From: Chloroflexota bacterium
GTDB lineage: Bacteria > Chloroflexota > Limnocylindria > QHBO01
DNA length: 58,727 nucleotides
NCBI GenBank assembly: GCA_003243965.1
Contig: QHBO01000035.1
Coordinates: 1-58,727 of the forward strand
Direction: 5' to 3'
Shown here: positions 41,048-49,703 of the stretch, in pieces
Layout of the letters: each line of letters starts with the position of its first letter
Numbering within the stretch: position 1 is the first letter of the stretch
The notes under the pieces: generated by a model
The model's input: only the letters and a program-made list of their open reading frames with translations
What the model was told of the DNA's origin: nothing
The model's database searches: none
Program-made: the position numbers and the translations under genes

Positions 41048-41053
41048 TAGACT
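41048..41053 (+). promoter_or_regulatory. -10 box of the deacetylase gene
   Basis: TAGACT ends 9 nt before the GTG at 41063; no ribosome site is visible. Confidence 0.5.
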
Positions 41054-41062
41054 GCCCGCCGA

Positions 41063-42151
41063 GTGTCATCCACGCCGGTCATCTACTCCACGGCACACCT
41101 GGCGCACGAAGGGCTCATCGAGCTCCAGGACGGCGTCGTCATGCCCTGCTACGAGATGCCGCAGCGGGCGATCGCGATCCGTCAGGCCCTCAAGGCCGAG
41201 GGCACGTACCGATTCGCGACACCGCTCGAGCACGGACTCGACCCGATCCTGGCCGTGCACGATGTGGAGCTGGTGCGTCTGCTGGAGCACGTCTGGGCCG
41301 ACGCCGTCGAGGCCGGCGTCACGCATGGCACCCGGGCCCTGATTCCCGACACGTTCCGCACCGCGGCCTACGTGCACGGGCAGGCGAGCTCGCAGCTGCC
41401 GGACAGCGGTCCCGCGCGGCTCGGTGCGTTCTGCTTCGACACCGCCACGCCGATCGTGGCCGGCACGTATGAAGCCGCGCGCGCTGCCGTCGACGTTGCG
41501 CTGACCACGGCCGAGCGCGTGCTCGCCGGCGATCGCCTGGCGTACGGCATCTGCAGACCGCCCGGACACCACGCAGGGCGCTCATTGTTCGGCGGCTACT
41601 GCTTCTTCAATAACGCGGCCATCGTGGCGCAACGCCTGGTCGAGGGGGGCGCCTCGCGGGTGGCGATCCTGGACCTCGACTACCACCACGGCAACGGGAC
41701 CCAGCAGATCTTCTGGGAGCGAGGCGACGTCCTTTACGTGTCGCTCCATGCGGATCCGCGGCGCGCCTACCCGTACTTCTCCGGCCACGCCGCGGAGAAG
41801 GGTTCAGGTGCCGGCGCCGGCACCACCGCGAACTTCCCGTTGGCTGCTCGCACCGATGTCGAGGGCTACGCGGCGGCACTCGACGACGCGCTGAGGCGCA
41901 TCGCGGACTTCGCTCCCGACGCGCCGCTGGTGCTGTCCCTGGGCTTCGACACCTTCGAGCGCGACCCGATCGGCGACCTCGCGCTGCGCACCGCGGATTA
42001 CGCGCGCCTCGCGCGGATGGTGGGCGGACTGGGCCTGCCGGTCGTCGCGCTCCAGGAGGGTGGTTACGCGATCGACGCCATCGGTGCGAACGCGGTGAGC
42101 TTTCTGAACGCCCTTCGCGACGCCCTGCCCGCGACCGCGGGCAAGACGTGA
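41063..42151 (+). CDS. Histone-deacetylase-family acetylpolyamine deacetylase-like enzyme
   Basis: A 362-aa class II HDAC-fold zinc hydrolase: FATPLEHGLDPILAVHD, RPPGHHAGRSLFGGYCFFNNAAI with the catalytic HH, and LDLDYHHGNGTQQIFW containing two metal ligands; SLGFDTFERDP supplies the third. FCFDTATPI resembles the acetylpolyamine amidohydrolase (AphA) branch, so acetylputrescine or acetylspermidine is a more likely substrate than histones. The start is GTG at 41063. It precedes a convergent dehydratase gene. Confidence 0.9.
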   Translation: MSSTPVIYSTAHLAHEGLIELQDGVVMPCYEMPQRAIAIRQALKAEGTYRFATPLEHGLDPILAVHDVELVRLLEHVWADAVEAGVTHGTRALIPDTFRTAAYVHGQASSQLPDSGPARLGAFCFDTATPIVAGTYEAARAAVDVALTTAERVLAGDRLAYGICRPPGHHAGRSLFGGYCFFNNAAIVAQRLVEGGASRVAILDLDYHHGNGTQQIFWERGDVLYVSLHADPRRAYPYFSGHAAEKGSGAGAGTTANFPLAARTDVEGYAAALDDALRRIADFAPDAPLVLSLGFDTFERDPIGDLALRTADYARLARMVGGLGLPVVALQEGGYAIDAIGANAVSFLNALRDALPATAGKT

Positions 42152-42160
42152 GGCCCTCGG

Positions 42161-43165
42161 TCAGCCTGCGAGGATCTCGGCGAAGCGCGCCGGGTCCACG
42201 TTTCCACCACTGACCAGCACGACTCGCGCGTCGTCGCCGAGGGCCTGTGGCACCCGGCCGGAGAGGTGCGCCGCCATGGCGGCCGCGCCCGAGGGCTCGG
42301 CCACGAGTCGCGCCCGAGTTGCAAGCTGGCGCATCGCCTCCGCGATCTCCTCCTCGGTGACCGTCACGATGCCGTCCAGGTAGCGCCGGAGATGCGCGAA
42401 CGGCAGCCGGCCGAGCGACTGGGTGCGAAGCCCGTCGGCCATCGTGCGAGCCGTGGCCTCCGCGCTCCAGCGCACGGGCTCCCCGCGCGCCAGCGACTCC
42501 CGGGCGTCGGCGGCCAGCTCCGGCTCCACGCCGATCACGCGAGCCCCCGGTCGCAGCAGCTTGACTGCGGTGGCGACGCCGGCGGCCAGGCCGCCTCCGC
42601 TGACCGGCACCAGGACGCTGCTCACCGCCGGCAGATCCTCGGCGATCTCGAGGCCAACCGTGCCCTGGCCGGCGATCACCAGCGGGTCGTCGTAGGGCGG
42701 GATCATCACGTAGCCGCGCTCGATGACCAGCTCCTCGGCGATGCGCTGCCGCTCCTCGCTGCTGGAGCTCGGAGAGACAACGATTTCGGCACCGTCCCGG
42801 CGGACCCCCGCCACCTTCACCGCCGGGGCGTCGACCGGCATCACGATCACCGCGGGCGCTCCCAGCAGTCGAGCCGCACGCGCCACGGCCTGCGCGTGGT
42901 TGCCTGAGGAGTAGGTGATCACGCCACGCGCCCGTTCGGCATCGGTCAGGCTGGCCACCTTGTTGTACGCGCCGCGGATCTTGAAGGCGCCGATCGGCTG
43001 CAGGCTCTCCGGCTTCAGCCAGGTGGTGTCGTCCCAGGGGAGGAGCGGAGTGTGCAGCGCCACGCCGCGGATCCGTTCGGCCGCGGCGCGGATCTCCGCC
43101 AGGCTGACCAGCGCATCGGCGTCGAGCGTGGCGTCAGGCGAATCTGCCGTGCCGGGGCTTGCCAC
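42161..43165 (-). CDS. PLP-dependent threonine/serine dehydratase
   Basis: A 334-aa fold-type II PLP enzyme. The Schiff-base Lys is in GAFKIRGAYN (near 63); SSGNHAQAVA binds substrate, and VPVSGGGLAAGVA grips the PLP phosphate. It lacks a C-terminal ACT regulatory domain, so it is the short, catabolic/biodegradative type (threonine to 2-oxobutyrate) or a serine racemase-like enzyme. It starts with GTG 6 nt after the hpd stop on the same strand. Confidence 0.9.
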   Translation of the reverse strand: MASPGTADSPDATLDADALVSLAEIRAAAERIRGVALHTPLLPWDDTTWLKPESLQPIGAFKIRGAYNKVASLTDAERARGVITYSSGNHAQAVARAARLLGAPAVIVMPVDAPAVKVAGVRRDGAEIVVSPSSSSEERQRIAEELVIERGYVMIPPYDDPLVIAGQGTVGLEIAEDLPAVSSVLVPVSGGGLAAGVATAVKLLRPGARVIGVEPELAADARESLARGEPVRWSAEATARTMADGLRTQSLGRLPFAHLRRYLDGIVTVTEEEIAEAMRQLATRARLVAEPSGAAAMAAHLSGRVPQALGDDARVVLVSGGNVDPARFAEILAG

Positions 43166-43171
43166 CGGTGG

Positions 43172-44338
43172 CTACAGGTTGCCCCGCTTGGCCTGCTCGC
43201 GCTCGATCGCCTCGAACAGCGCCTTGAAGTTGCCCACGCCAAAGCCCCGCGAGCCGTGGCGCTCGATGATCTCGAAGAAGAAGGTCGGCCGATCCTGGAC
43301 CGGTTTGGTGAAGATCTGGAGCAGGTAACCCTCCTCGTCCCGGTCGGCCTCGATGCCCAGCTCCTCGAGGACCTCCATCGCGATGCCGACGTCTCCGACA
43401 CGGGCCGGGAGCTCGGCGTAGTACTCGTGCGGCATGCCGAGGAACTCGACGCCGCGCTCGCGCAGCGCGCGAACGGTGCCGACGATGTCCGTGGTGCGCA
43501 GCGCGATGTGCTGCGTCCCCTCGTCGAGATACCAGTCGAGGAACTCCTGGATCTGGCTCTTCTTCTTTCCGCTCGCGGGCTCGTTGATCGGGAACTTGAT
43601 CCGTCCGTTCCCGTTCTGCATCACCTTGCTCATCAGGGCCGAGTACTCGGTGTGGATCACCTTGTCGTCGTAGTGGATCAGCTGGCTGAAGCCGAGCACG
43701 TCACGGTAGAAGTCGACGAACCGATTCATGTCGCCCAGGGCGACATTCCCCACGCAGTGGTCGACCTCGATCAGCGTCTGACCTGCGGCCGCCGCTGCGG
43801 GCCGGCCGACGCGGTGGTAGCCGGGCGCGAACGTCCCGTGATAGTCGGATCGGTCGATGAAGGAATGGACGACCTCCCCGTAGGTGTGGATCGCGCTGCG
43901 GCGCAGCGTCCCCTTCTGGCCGGCGATCTCCGTCGGCTCCAGGTAGGAGCGGGCGCCGCGCCGCGTCGTTTCCTCCCAGGCCGAGCGCACGTCGCTGACC
44001 GCGAAGGCGATGTCGTGGACGCCGTCGCCGTGCCTGCGGACGTGCTCGGCGATCTCGCCGTCAGGGGTGAGCGGGGCAGTGAGCACCAGGCGGATGTCGT
44101 TTTGCACCATCACGTAGCTGGAACGATCTCGGACGCCCGTCTCCAGGCCGGCATAGGCGACCGGTGTGAATCCCCACAGCGCGCGGTAGTAGACGGCGGC
44201 CTGCTTGGCGTTGCCGACCCAGAACTCGATGTGGTCGATCCCCTGCAGCGGCAGGAAGTCCTGCGCCTCGGCGGCGGCGTTGGGGTTGATGATCGCGCCC
44301 GCCTGGTTGGCGGCGCCACGGGTCAGCGTGTCGGTCAT
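43172..44338 (-). CDS. hpd: 4-hydroxyphenylpyruvate dioxygenase
   Basis: A 388-aa Fe(II) enzyme that makes homogentisate from 4-hydroxyphenylpyruvate, feeding hmgA. The two-domain VOC fold is complete; the iron ligands are His in LIEVDHCVGNV (near 194), His in GTQHIALRTTDI (near 275) and Glu in FFEIIERHGSRGFG (near 355). The N-terminus is about 30 residues longer than usual. Promoter: TAGAAT at 44379-44374. The downstream threonine dehydratase gene is 6 nt away, suggesting an amino-acid catabolic operon. Confidence 0.96.
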   Translation of the reverse strand: MTDTLTRGAANQAGAIINPNAAAEAQDFLPLQGIDHIEFWVGNAKQAAVYYRALWGFTPVAYAGLETGVRDRSSYVMVQNDIRLVLTAPLTPDGEIAEHVRRHGDGVHDIAFAVSDVRSAWEETTRRGARSYLEPTEIAGQKGTLRRSAIHTYGEVVHSFIDRSDYHGTFAPGYHRVGRPAAAAAGQTLIEVDHCVGNVALGDMNRFVDFYRDVLGFSQLIHYDDKVIHTEYSALMSKVMQNGNGRIKFPINEPASGKKKSQIQEFLDWYLDEGTQHIALRTTDIVGTVRALRERGVEFLGMPHEYYAELPARVGDVGIAMEVLEELGIEADRDEEGYLLQIFTKPVQDRPTFFFEIIERHGSRGFGVGNFKALFEAIEREQAKRGNL

Positions 44339-44396
44339 CTGCGGTTGCAGCCTCGGTGTGGAGTCGTTGCCCGATTCTAATCCGCCCGGCTCACAT

Positions 44397-45155
44397 TCAG
44401 GCGGATGGCTGCCGACCGCCCTCCTGCAGCCCGCGCGCGGCCCCGAGCGCCACCTCGATCATCAGGTCCACCGCGGCGGCCAGTCGCTCGGCCGGAAGGT
44501 ATGACTCCTCCGAGGTCACCTCCTCGGATAGGACATCACTGACCGTCAGCAGGCAACCGGCCTGGACACCGGCGCGAGCCGCGAGCAGGAAGAGTGCCGC
44601 CGCCTCCATCTCGAAGGCCAGAATGCCGCGCTGGCGCCACTTCTGCGCATAGTCGGGGTCGGGGTTGTAGAACACGTCGACCGATGCCACCTGCCCCACC
44701 CACGGGGTGATTCCCGCCTCGTGCGCAGCGTGGTAGAGCGCATGTGTCAGCGCGAAGTTGGCGGTCGGGGCGTAGCCATCGCCGTGCAGGTAGGTGCGGG
44801 TCGCGCCGTCAAGGGGTGCCGCCGAGGTGGCGACCACCAGGTCTCCGGTCCGCAGGCCGGGCGCGATCCCGCCGGCGGTTCCGACCCTGATCAGCTGCGT
44901 GGCGCCCAGCCGCAGCAGCTCTTCCACCACGATGCTCATGCTCGGTGTTCCCATGCCCGTCGTCTGGACGCTCACCGGCGCCCCGCCGTACGTCCCGGTG
45001 AAGCCGAGCAGCCCTCGGTTGGTGTTGACTTCGCGCACCGCCCCGGGGCCGCCATCGAACCGCTCCGCGATGGTGCGGGCGCGGTTCGGATCCCCGGGCA
45101 GCAGCACGAGCGGTGCGTAGTCGCCCGGTTCGGCGTGAAGGTGGAGCTGCGGCAT
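44397..45155 (-). CDS. Purine nucleoside / uridine phosphorylase family enzyme
   Basis: A 252-aa PNP_UDP_1-family hexameric phosphorylase. LPGDPNRARTIAERF binds phosphate, RVGTAGGIAPGLRTGDLVVATSA forms the nucleoside pocket, and EMEAAALFLLA with the following TVSDVLSEE completes the active site. Length and motifs fit the DeoD/Udp branch; whether purine or uridine is used is open. It would work with hpt in purine salvage and fits the predicted nucleoside uptake system at 47-52 kb. The TAGGCT box 8 nt upstream suggests a leaderless mRNA. Confidence 0.9.
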   Translation of the reverse strand: MPQLHLHAEPGDYAPLVLLPGDPNRARTIAERFDGGPGAVREVNTNRGLLGFTGTYGGAPVSVQTTGMGTPSMSIVVEELLRLGATQLIRVGTAGGIAPGLRTGDLVVATSAAPLDGATRTYLHGDGYAPTANFALTHALYHAAHEAGITPWVGQVASVDVFYNPDPDYAQKWRQRGILAFEMEAAALFLLAARAGVQAGCLLTVSDVLSEEVTSEESYLPAERLAAAVDLMIEVALGAARGLQEGGRQPSA

Positions 45156-45163
45156 GTGGGGCT

Positions 45164-45169
45164 AGCCTA
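45164..45169 (-). promoter_or_regulatory. -10 box of the nucleoside phosphorylase gene
   Basis: TAGGCT on the minus strand ends 8 nt before ATG 45155. Confidence 0.45.
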
Positions 45170-45267
45170 GCCCGCCGTGGCGGCAGTCGCACTCCACGTG
45201 CCGCGGCGTGGTGCACGCTGCGATCGCGTTGCGCGCGCTGCGCCGCGGCCCGGCGACCGATTTCGCC

Positions 45268-45273
45268 TAGCAT
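45268..45273 (+). promoter_or_regulatory. -10 box of the IMPase gene
   Basis: TAGCAT ends 6 nt before GTG 45280 with no ribosome site. Confidence 0.5.
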
Positions 45274-45279
45274 CAGGCG

Positions 45280-46098
45280 GTGAGCGACGCGTGGGCCGCC
45301 GAGCTGGAGTTCGCCGTTGGAGTTGCGCGGCGCGCCGGCACGCTGCTGACCGAGTCCTACGAGCGCGTCCAACGGATCGACTACAAGAGCGCCCGCGACG
45401 TGGTGACCGATGTCGACTTCCGCAGCGAGGCGCTGATCCTGGAGGCGATCCGGGACCAGTACCCCGCCGACGGCATCCTCGCCGAGGAGTCCGGCCGGCA
45501 TCGGGGCAGCGCCGGCGGACGGAGCGACCGCACGTGGGTCATCGACCCGCTGGATGGCACAGTCAACTATGCGAACGGGATCCCGTACTACTGCGTCAGC
45601 ATCGGCCTGGCGGTCGGCGACTCGGTCGCGTTGGGCGTCATCCTGGATCCCGCGCGCGGCGACCTGTTCGCCGCCACCGCGGACGGCCCGGCGTGCCTGA
45701 ACGGAGCGGCGACCCATGCCTCCGACAAGGAGTCCCTCTCCGATTACGTGGTCAGCCTGACGGTGATCGGGCGCGGAGGGATCGAGAAGGAGCGTCGCGT
45801 GGCGCGCGAGGTCCGCATCCCGCGCCGGATGGGCAGCGCGGCGCTCTCCCTGGCGTACGTGGCCGCCGGGCGCTTCGACGCATTCGTCCAGAACGGCGGC
45901 CTCTCGCTGTGGGACGTGGCGGCCGCCGGCCTGATCGCCGAGCGCGCCGGCGCGCGCGTCACCGATCTCGGCGGTGGCCCGTGGTGGAACAGCGGCCGCA
46001 GGGCAGCGACGATCAGCACCGTCGCCGCTCCCGAGCCGCTCCACCGCCGGCTGATCGAGCTGCTCGCCGGAGCGCGCGTCACCTCCCAGGATCGCTGA
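45280..46098 (+). CDS. Inositol-monophosphatase-family phosphatase
   Basis: A 272-aa Mg2+/Li+-type phosphatase: ILAEESG (metal ligand Glu), WVIDPLDGTVNYANGIPYYCVSIGL (motif 1, DPLDGT), and SLWDVAAAGLIAERAGARVTD (motif 2). Substrates of this family include inositol phosphate, histidinol phosphate and fructose-1,6-bisphosphate; the sequence alone does not decide. GTG 45280 follows TAGCAT by 6 nt, and the upstream phosphorylase gene is divergent, so the 124-nt gap carries two leaderless-type promoters. Confidence 0.9.
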   Translation: MSDAWAAELEFAVGVARRAGTLLTESYERVQRIDYKSARDVVTDVDFRSEALILEAIRDQYPADGILAEESGRHRGSAGGRSDRTWVIDPLDGTVNYANGIPYYCVSIGLAVGDSVALGVILDPARGDLFAATADGPACLNGAATHASDKESLSDYVVSLTVIGRGGIEKERRVAREVRIPRRMGSAALSLAYVAAGRFDAFVQNGGLSLWDVAAAGLIAERAGARVTDLGGGPWWNSGRRAATISTVAAPEPLHRRLIELLAGARVTSQDR

Positions 46099-46146
46099 GG
46101 CGGGCCAATCCGCCCGGTGCGGGCTGGCCCCCGTGCCAGCCCGCCG

Positions 46147-46812
46147 TCACTCTCCGAGACCGGCCCCGACAAGCACGGTGGCCAGCATCGCCAGCGTCCG
46201 AGCGGTGGCGCCCCAGATCCGGACGCCCGCGTGACGGTAGACGTGGGCGCGCAGCAGCAGGTCCGGCAACTGGATCTCCTCCTCGCGGACGATCTCGTCG
46301 CCGAGGAGAAGCCGCAGCGGCAGCTCGACGATCGCCGCGACCTCCGCGTCGTGCGCGATCAACGTCGGCCGCTCGCTGACGGCCGCTACGAACGGGCGCA
46401 GCTCGAAGTTGCTGACCGGTATCCAGATGTCGTCGAGGGTCCCGAGCACGCGCACGATGGCGGGATCGAGGCCGATCTCCTCGTGCGCCTCGCGCAGGGC
46501 GGTATCGGCGCGGGTCTGGTCCGCGGAGTCCGCCGCGCCGCCGGGCAGCGACACTTCGCCGGCGTGGCTCCGCAGCGCGCCGTGTCGCACGGTGAGCGGG
46601 ATGGTCAGCTCGCCGTCGGCGGGGTAGAGCGCCAGCAGCGTCGAGGCGGGGCGAGGCGGAGGAAGGCTGGACCGTTCGTAGCGGCGGATTGAGGTCCCGG
46701 TGTCAGCGCGGGGCAGGAATCCGGGCGCGCTGCGGATCGGCCTCCCGGCGGCCCGGAGGGCATCGGCGACCGCGTCCGCCCAGCCCGCCTCACCGCGTAA
46801 GATGCCTGCCAT
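46147..46812 (-). CDS. NUDIX hydrolase, CoA-pyrophosphatase type
   Basis: A 221-aa protein with the NUDIX box LPGGAADSADQTRADTALREAHEEIGLD, which has the extra spacing typical of CoA diphosphatases (NudL/NUDT7). ASTLLALYPADGELTIPLTVRHGALRSHAGEVS precedes it. It likely hydrolyses CoA or acyl-CoA to phosphopantetheine and 3',5'-ADP. The ATG at 46812 has GGAGG upstream; a longer frame is open to 46941 but lacks support. The start codon overlaps the divergent gene start within CATG. Confidence 0.87.
   Translation of the reverse strand: MAGILRGEAGWADAVADALRAAGRPIRSAPGFLPRADTGTSIRRYERSSLPPPRPASTLLALYPADGELTIPLTVRHGALRSHAGEVSLPGGAADSADQTRADTALREAHEEIGLDPAIVRVLGTLDDIWIPVSNFELRPFVAAVSERPTLIAHDAEVAAIVELPLRLLLGDEIVREEEIQLPDLLLRAHVYRHAGVRIWGATARTLAMLATVLVGAGLGE
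46798..46803 (+). promoter_or_regulatory. -10 box of the 148-aa gene
   Basis: TAAGAT ends 7 nt before ATG 46811 and lies inside the divergent NUDIX coding start. Confidence 0.5.
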
Positions 46813-47257
46813 GCCGCCTCCACCCAGCCGCGATCGAGAAGACCGGGTCCGTGCGGCGCTCCTGCGCGCGCGGCTGCTGACGAACCGTACCCCGCATCTC
46901 GCCACCCAGACGCGACGGGACGCAAACACCGCCATCGACATCCTGGAGGGTCAGCTCGGTCTGAACCAGACCGATGTGATCGAAGCGACTCGCGCGGTCG
47001 AGCTGCTGAACGGTGCCTATCCCTCGCTGATCTTCGGCCTGCTCCGCGACCAGGACTTCGCCGAGCGCTTCTCGCCGGCTCTCCGTCGTCTGGGCCTGCG
47101 GGGGATCAGCCAGCGGCTGGAAGAAGTGAGCGGCAACAGCATGGCCGAGCCGATCCCTGGCCCCACCGGCGAGCGACACCATCGCGACGAGCTCGCGCCC
47201 GACGAGCGCGTCGACGCTCTCGGCAGGCCGCTGCCCCCACCGCCCGGCTACTACTGA
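46811..47257 (+). CDS. Hypothetical helical protein, 148 aa
   Basis: Unrecognised. MPPPPSRDREDRVRAALLRARLLTNRTPHLATQTRRDANTAID begins a soluble, helix-rich region, with LLNGAYPSLIFGLLRDQDFAERFSPALRRLGLRG in the middle and a Pro-rich end LPPPPGYY. There is no signal peptide. An alternative ATG at 46802 overlaps the -10 box, so 46811 is preferred. The stop lies 6 nt inside the convergent ECF ATPase gene. Confidence 0.65.
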   Translation: MPPPPSRDREDRVRAALLRARLLTNRTPHLATQTRRDANTAIDILEGQLGLNQTDVIEATRAVELLNGAYPSLIFGLLRDQDFAERFSPALRRLGLRGISQRLEEVSGNSMAEPIPGPTGERHHRDELAPDERVDALGRPLPPPPGYY

Positions 47258-48072
47258 TCCGTCCCGGCGCCGGCGAGCGCCGCCACCAGCGTCGCGTCGG
47301 TTGGCGTGGATCCGAAGCCCAGGCGATCGCCGACGACCGCGGCGGCGGGTGGCTCCAGGAAGGTGGAGCGCAGCGCCTCCCAGGAGGCTGCCGCGAAGAC
47401 GGCAGTCGGCGGCCCGTCGAGGATGATCCGGCCCGCGCGGAGCACGACGACCCGCTCGAAGGTCTCCGCCGCGAAGCGCATGTCGTGGGTCACCGCGATC
47501 ACCGTTCGACCCGACGACGCCACCGACCTGACGATCCGCCCGACACGCTCGACGCCGCGCGGGTCCTGCCCGGTGGTCGGCTCGTCGAGGACCAGGACCG
47601 GGGTCGACATCGCCAGCACGGAGGCCAGCGCGAGCAGCTTGCGGCGTGAGGCGCCCAGGTCGTAGGGGTTCGTCCGCTGCTCGGCGTCGAGCCCGGTGGC
47701 CCGCAGGGCGTCGTCGACCGCCGCGCGGAGCCGGTCGCCGGAGAAGCCAAGGTTGCGCGGGCCGAACTCCACCTCACGGCGAACCGTTGCGGCGAAGATC
47801 TGGCGATCCGGGTCTTGGAAGACGAGGCCGACCCGCGCGGCGAGCTGGGCCACCGTTTGCTGGACGGCATCAGTGCCGTCGACCAGGACCCGCCCCGACG
47901 TTGGCCGCAGCAGCCCATTCAGATGGCGGACCAGCGTGGTCTTGCCGCTCCCGTTCTGCCCGATGAGCGCCACGCGTTCGCCGGGACCGAGGTGCAGGTC
48001 CACTCCATCTATGGCGCGAACCTGGCCCTGGCGGTAGACGTGGACCAGCGACTCGACTGCCAGCTCGACCAT
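47251..48072 (-). CDS. ecfA2: ECF transporter ATPase, second copy
   Basis: A 273-aa energy-coupling-factor ATPase: Walker A GQNGSGKTTL (near 38-47), Q-loop LVFQDPDRQIF (the Q-helix typical of ECF ATPases), a degenerate signature LGASRRKLLALAS in place of LSGGQ, and Walker B VLVLDEPTTGQDP. It pairs with the upstream ATPase and EcfT. Overlap with the previous gene is TGATG. The degenerate signature is a possible sign of asymmetric ATP sites. The 40-residue C-terminal extension is typical for this family. Confidence 0.92.
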   Translation of the reverse strand: MVELAVESLVHVYRQGQVRAIDGVDLHLGPGERVALIGQNGSGKTTLVRHLNGLLRPTSGRVLVDGTDAVQQTVAQLAARVGLVFQDPDRQIFAATVRREVEFGPRNLGFSGDRLRAAVDDALRATGLDAEQRTNPYDLGASRRKLLALASVLAMSTPVLVLDEPTTGQDPRGVERVGRIVRSVASSGRTVIAVTHDMRFAAETFERVVVLRAGRIILDGPPTAVFAAASWEALRSTFLEPPAAAVVGDRLGFGSTPTDATLVAALAGAGTDQ

Positions 48073-48884
48073 CAGGCCGATGCGGCCGCCAGATCGAGCG
48101 CGCGCTGCGGAAGCCCGGCCTCGCGCGCGAGCCGCGCCAGGCGCACGCCCGAGGGCTCCGCCACGCCCAGCTCCGCAAGTCGCGGATCGCCGAGGATTGC
48201 GCGGCCCGGTCCGTCGAGCGCCACTCGGCCCTTGGCCAGAACGACGACACGGGAGACGAGATCGGCAAGGAGGTCGGTCTTGTGCTCCGCGATCAGGATC
48301 GAGGCTCCCTCTTCCGCGAGCCGCGCGAGCGCCTCGCCGACCAGCCGCGTCCCGGCCGGATCGAGCTGCGCGGTCGGTTCGTCGAGTACCAGGTGGCGCG
48401 GGCGCATGGCCAGCAGCGATGCGATGGCGGTCAGCTGCTGCTGGCCGCCGGAGAGACGTGCCGGATCGCGCTCGGCGAGCGCCTCGATGCCCAGCATCTC
48501 CAGCGCATGCCGGGTGCGGCCGAGGACGTCGGCGAGCGGCAACCCCAGGTTCATCGGTCCGAAGGCGACCTCCTCGTAGACCGTGGCGGTCACCCCGGAA
48601 AGCTGCGTCCCCGGGTTCTGGAACGCGATCCCGATGCGAGCCGCGAGCTCGTGCATCGGTCGCCCGGCGGTCTGCGCACCGTCGAGCAGGATCCTGCCGG
48701 TGAGCGTGCCGCCGATCGAACGCGGCGCCAGACCGGAGGCGAGCAGGCACAGCGTGCTCTTGCCCGATTCGTTGGCTCCGACCAGCCCGACCACTTCGCC
48801 ATCGTGAAGCTCGAGGTCGACATCGCGCAGCGAGATACGCTCTGCGCCCGCGTATCGGTACGAGACGCCCTCGAAGATGAGCAT
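48072..48884 (-). CDS. ecfA1: ECF transporter ATPase, first copy
   Basis: A 270-aa ATPase with Walker A GANESGKSTL (P-loop with an E where N/G is usual), Q-loop IAFQNPGTQL, intact signature LSGGQQQLTAIASLLA and Walker B LVLDEPTAQLDP. Together with the second copy it drives uptake through EcfT by a rotating S-component. It follows EcfT after 15 nt and overlaps ecfA2 by one base. Confidence 0.92.
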   Translation of the reverse strand: MLIFEGVSYRYAGAERISLRDVDLELHDGEVVGLVGANESGKSTLCLLASGLAPRSIGGTLTGRILLDGAQTAGRPMHELAARIGIAFQNPGTQLSGVTATVYEEVAFGPMNLGLPLADVLGRTRHALEMLGIEALAERDPARLSGGQQQLTAIASLLAMRPRHLVLDEPTAQLDPAGTRLVGEALARLAEEGASILIAEHKTDLLADLVSRVVVLAKGRVALDGPGRAILGDPRLAELGVAEPSGVRLARLAREAGLPQRALDLAAASA

Positions 48885-48899
48885 TTCGGCGCCGATCCC

Positions 48900-49703
48900 T
48901 CAGCCCAGGACGCCGGCCAGGCGCGCAGCGAGCAGCGCCGGCACCGACAGGAGCAGCAGCCAGCGCGCGGCCGACTGCGCGGATGAGTCCGGCGGGGCCC
49001 ACAGGAGCGTGCGCCGACCGGGGCGGGTGAAGCCCCGTGCCTCGAGCGCCATGGTCCGCTCCTCGACTTCACCGATGGCGCCCAGGATCACGGGCCCCAC
49101 GATCGGGAGGATACCCCGCACCCGGCGCCAGATGCTTCCCTCCGTGTCGAGCCCTCGGGCACGCTGGGCGGCGGTGATCGCACCGGCCCGATCGACCATC
49201 GCCGGCACCGTCTGCACCGATGCGTTGGCCACAAAGGCGAGGCGCGGCGAGACTCCGCGGCGCTCGAGGTCGACCACCAGCGAGGCGGGCGGGGTGGTCA
49301 GGTAGAAGAGCGTGATCGCGCCGGAGATGGCCAGGATCCGCGCCAGAACCTGGACCGCAAACGAGAGGCCCTCGGCGGTGGCGGTGATCGGGCCGAGCTG
49401 CACGAGCACGTGGCGACCGCCGGCGAAAAAGAAGACGTTGACAAGGACCGCGCTGACGGCGATCGGCAGTGTGAGCAGCAGTGACGTCCGGATCAGGCTG
49501 CCCAGCACCCGGGCGAGGACCGCCGGCACGATGACCGCCAGAAGGAGCAGGGCGATCGGACCGACGAGTCCGCCGATGATCACCGCGTCGACGGCGGTGG
49601 CCGTCGCGAGCAGCGCCTTGGTCAGTGGGTTGAGCCGGTGGACGCCGGTCGGACCCGGCCGGCTCAGGAATGCCGGAGCGGTCGCGGCGAGGTCATCGGT
49701 CAG
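48900..49703 (-). CDS. ecfT: ECF transporter transmembrane subunit EcfT, probable CTG start
   Basis: A 267-aa T-component: HRLNPLTKALLATATAVDAVIIGGLVG is the conserved start, followed by four or five helices and the coupling motif AQRARGLDTEGSI (A-R-G). The homology extends about 40 residues before the first usable GTG (49583), and no ATG/GTG/TTG exists in that stretch. A CTG at 49703 overlaps the upstream stop (CTGA) and has a strong GGGGAGG ribosome site 7 nt before it. I therefore use CTG. The 227-aa form from GTG 49583 would lack part of the first helix. Confidence 0.85.
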   Translation of the reverse strand: MTDDLAATAPAFLSRPGPTGVHRLNPLTKALLATATAVDAVIIGGLVGPIALLLLAVIVPAVLARVLGSLIRTSLLLTLPIAVSAVLVNVFFFAGGRHVLVQLGPITATAEGLSFAVQVLARILAISGAITLFYLTTPPASLVVDLERRGVSPRLAFVANASVQTVPAMVDRAGAITAAQRARGLDTEGSIWRRVRGILPIVGPVILGAIGEVEERTMALEARGFTRPGRRTLLWAPPDSSAQSAARWLLLLSVPALLAARLAGVLG

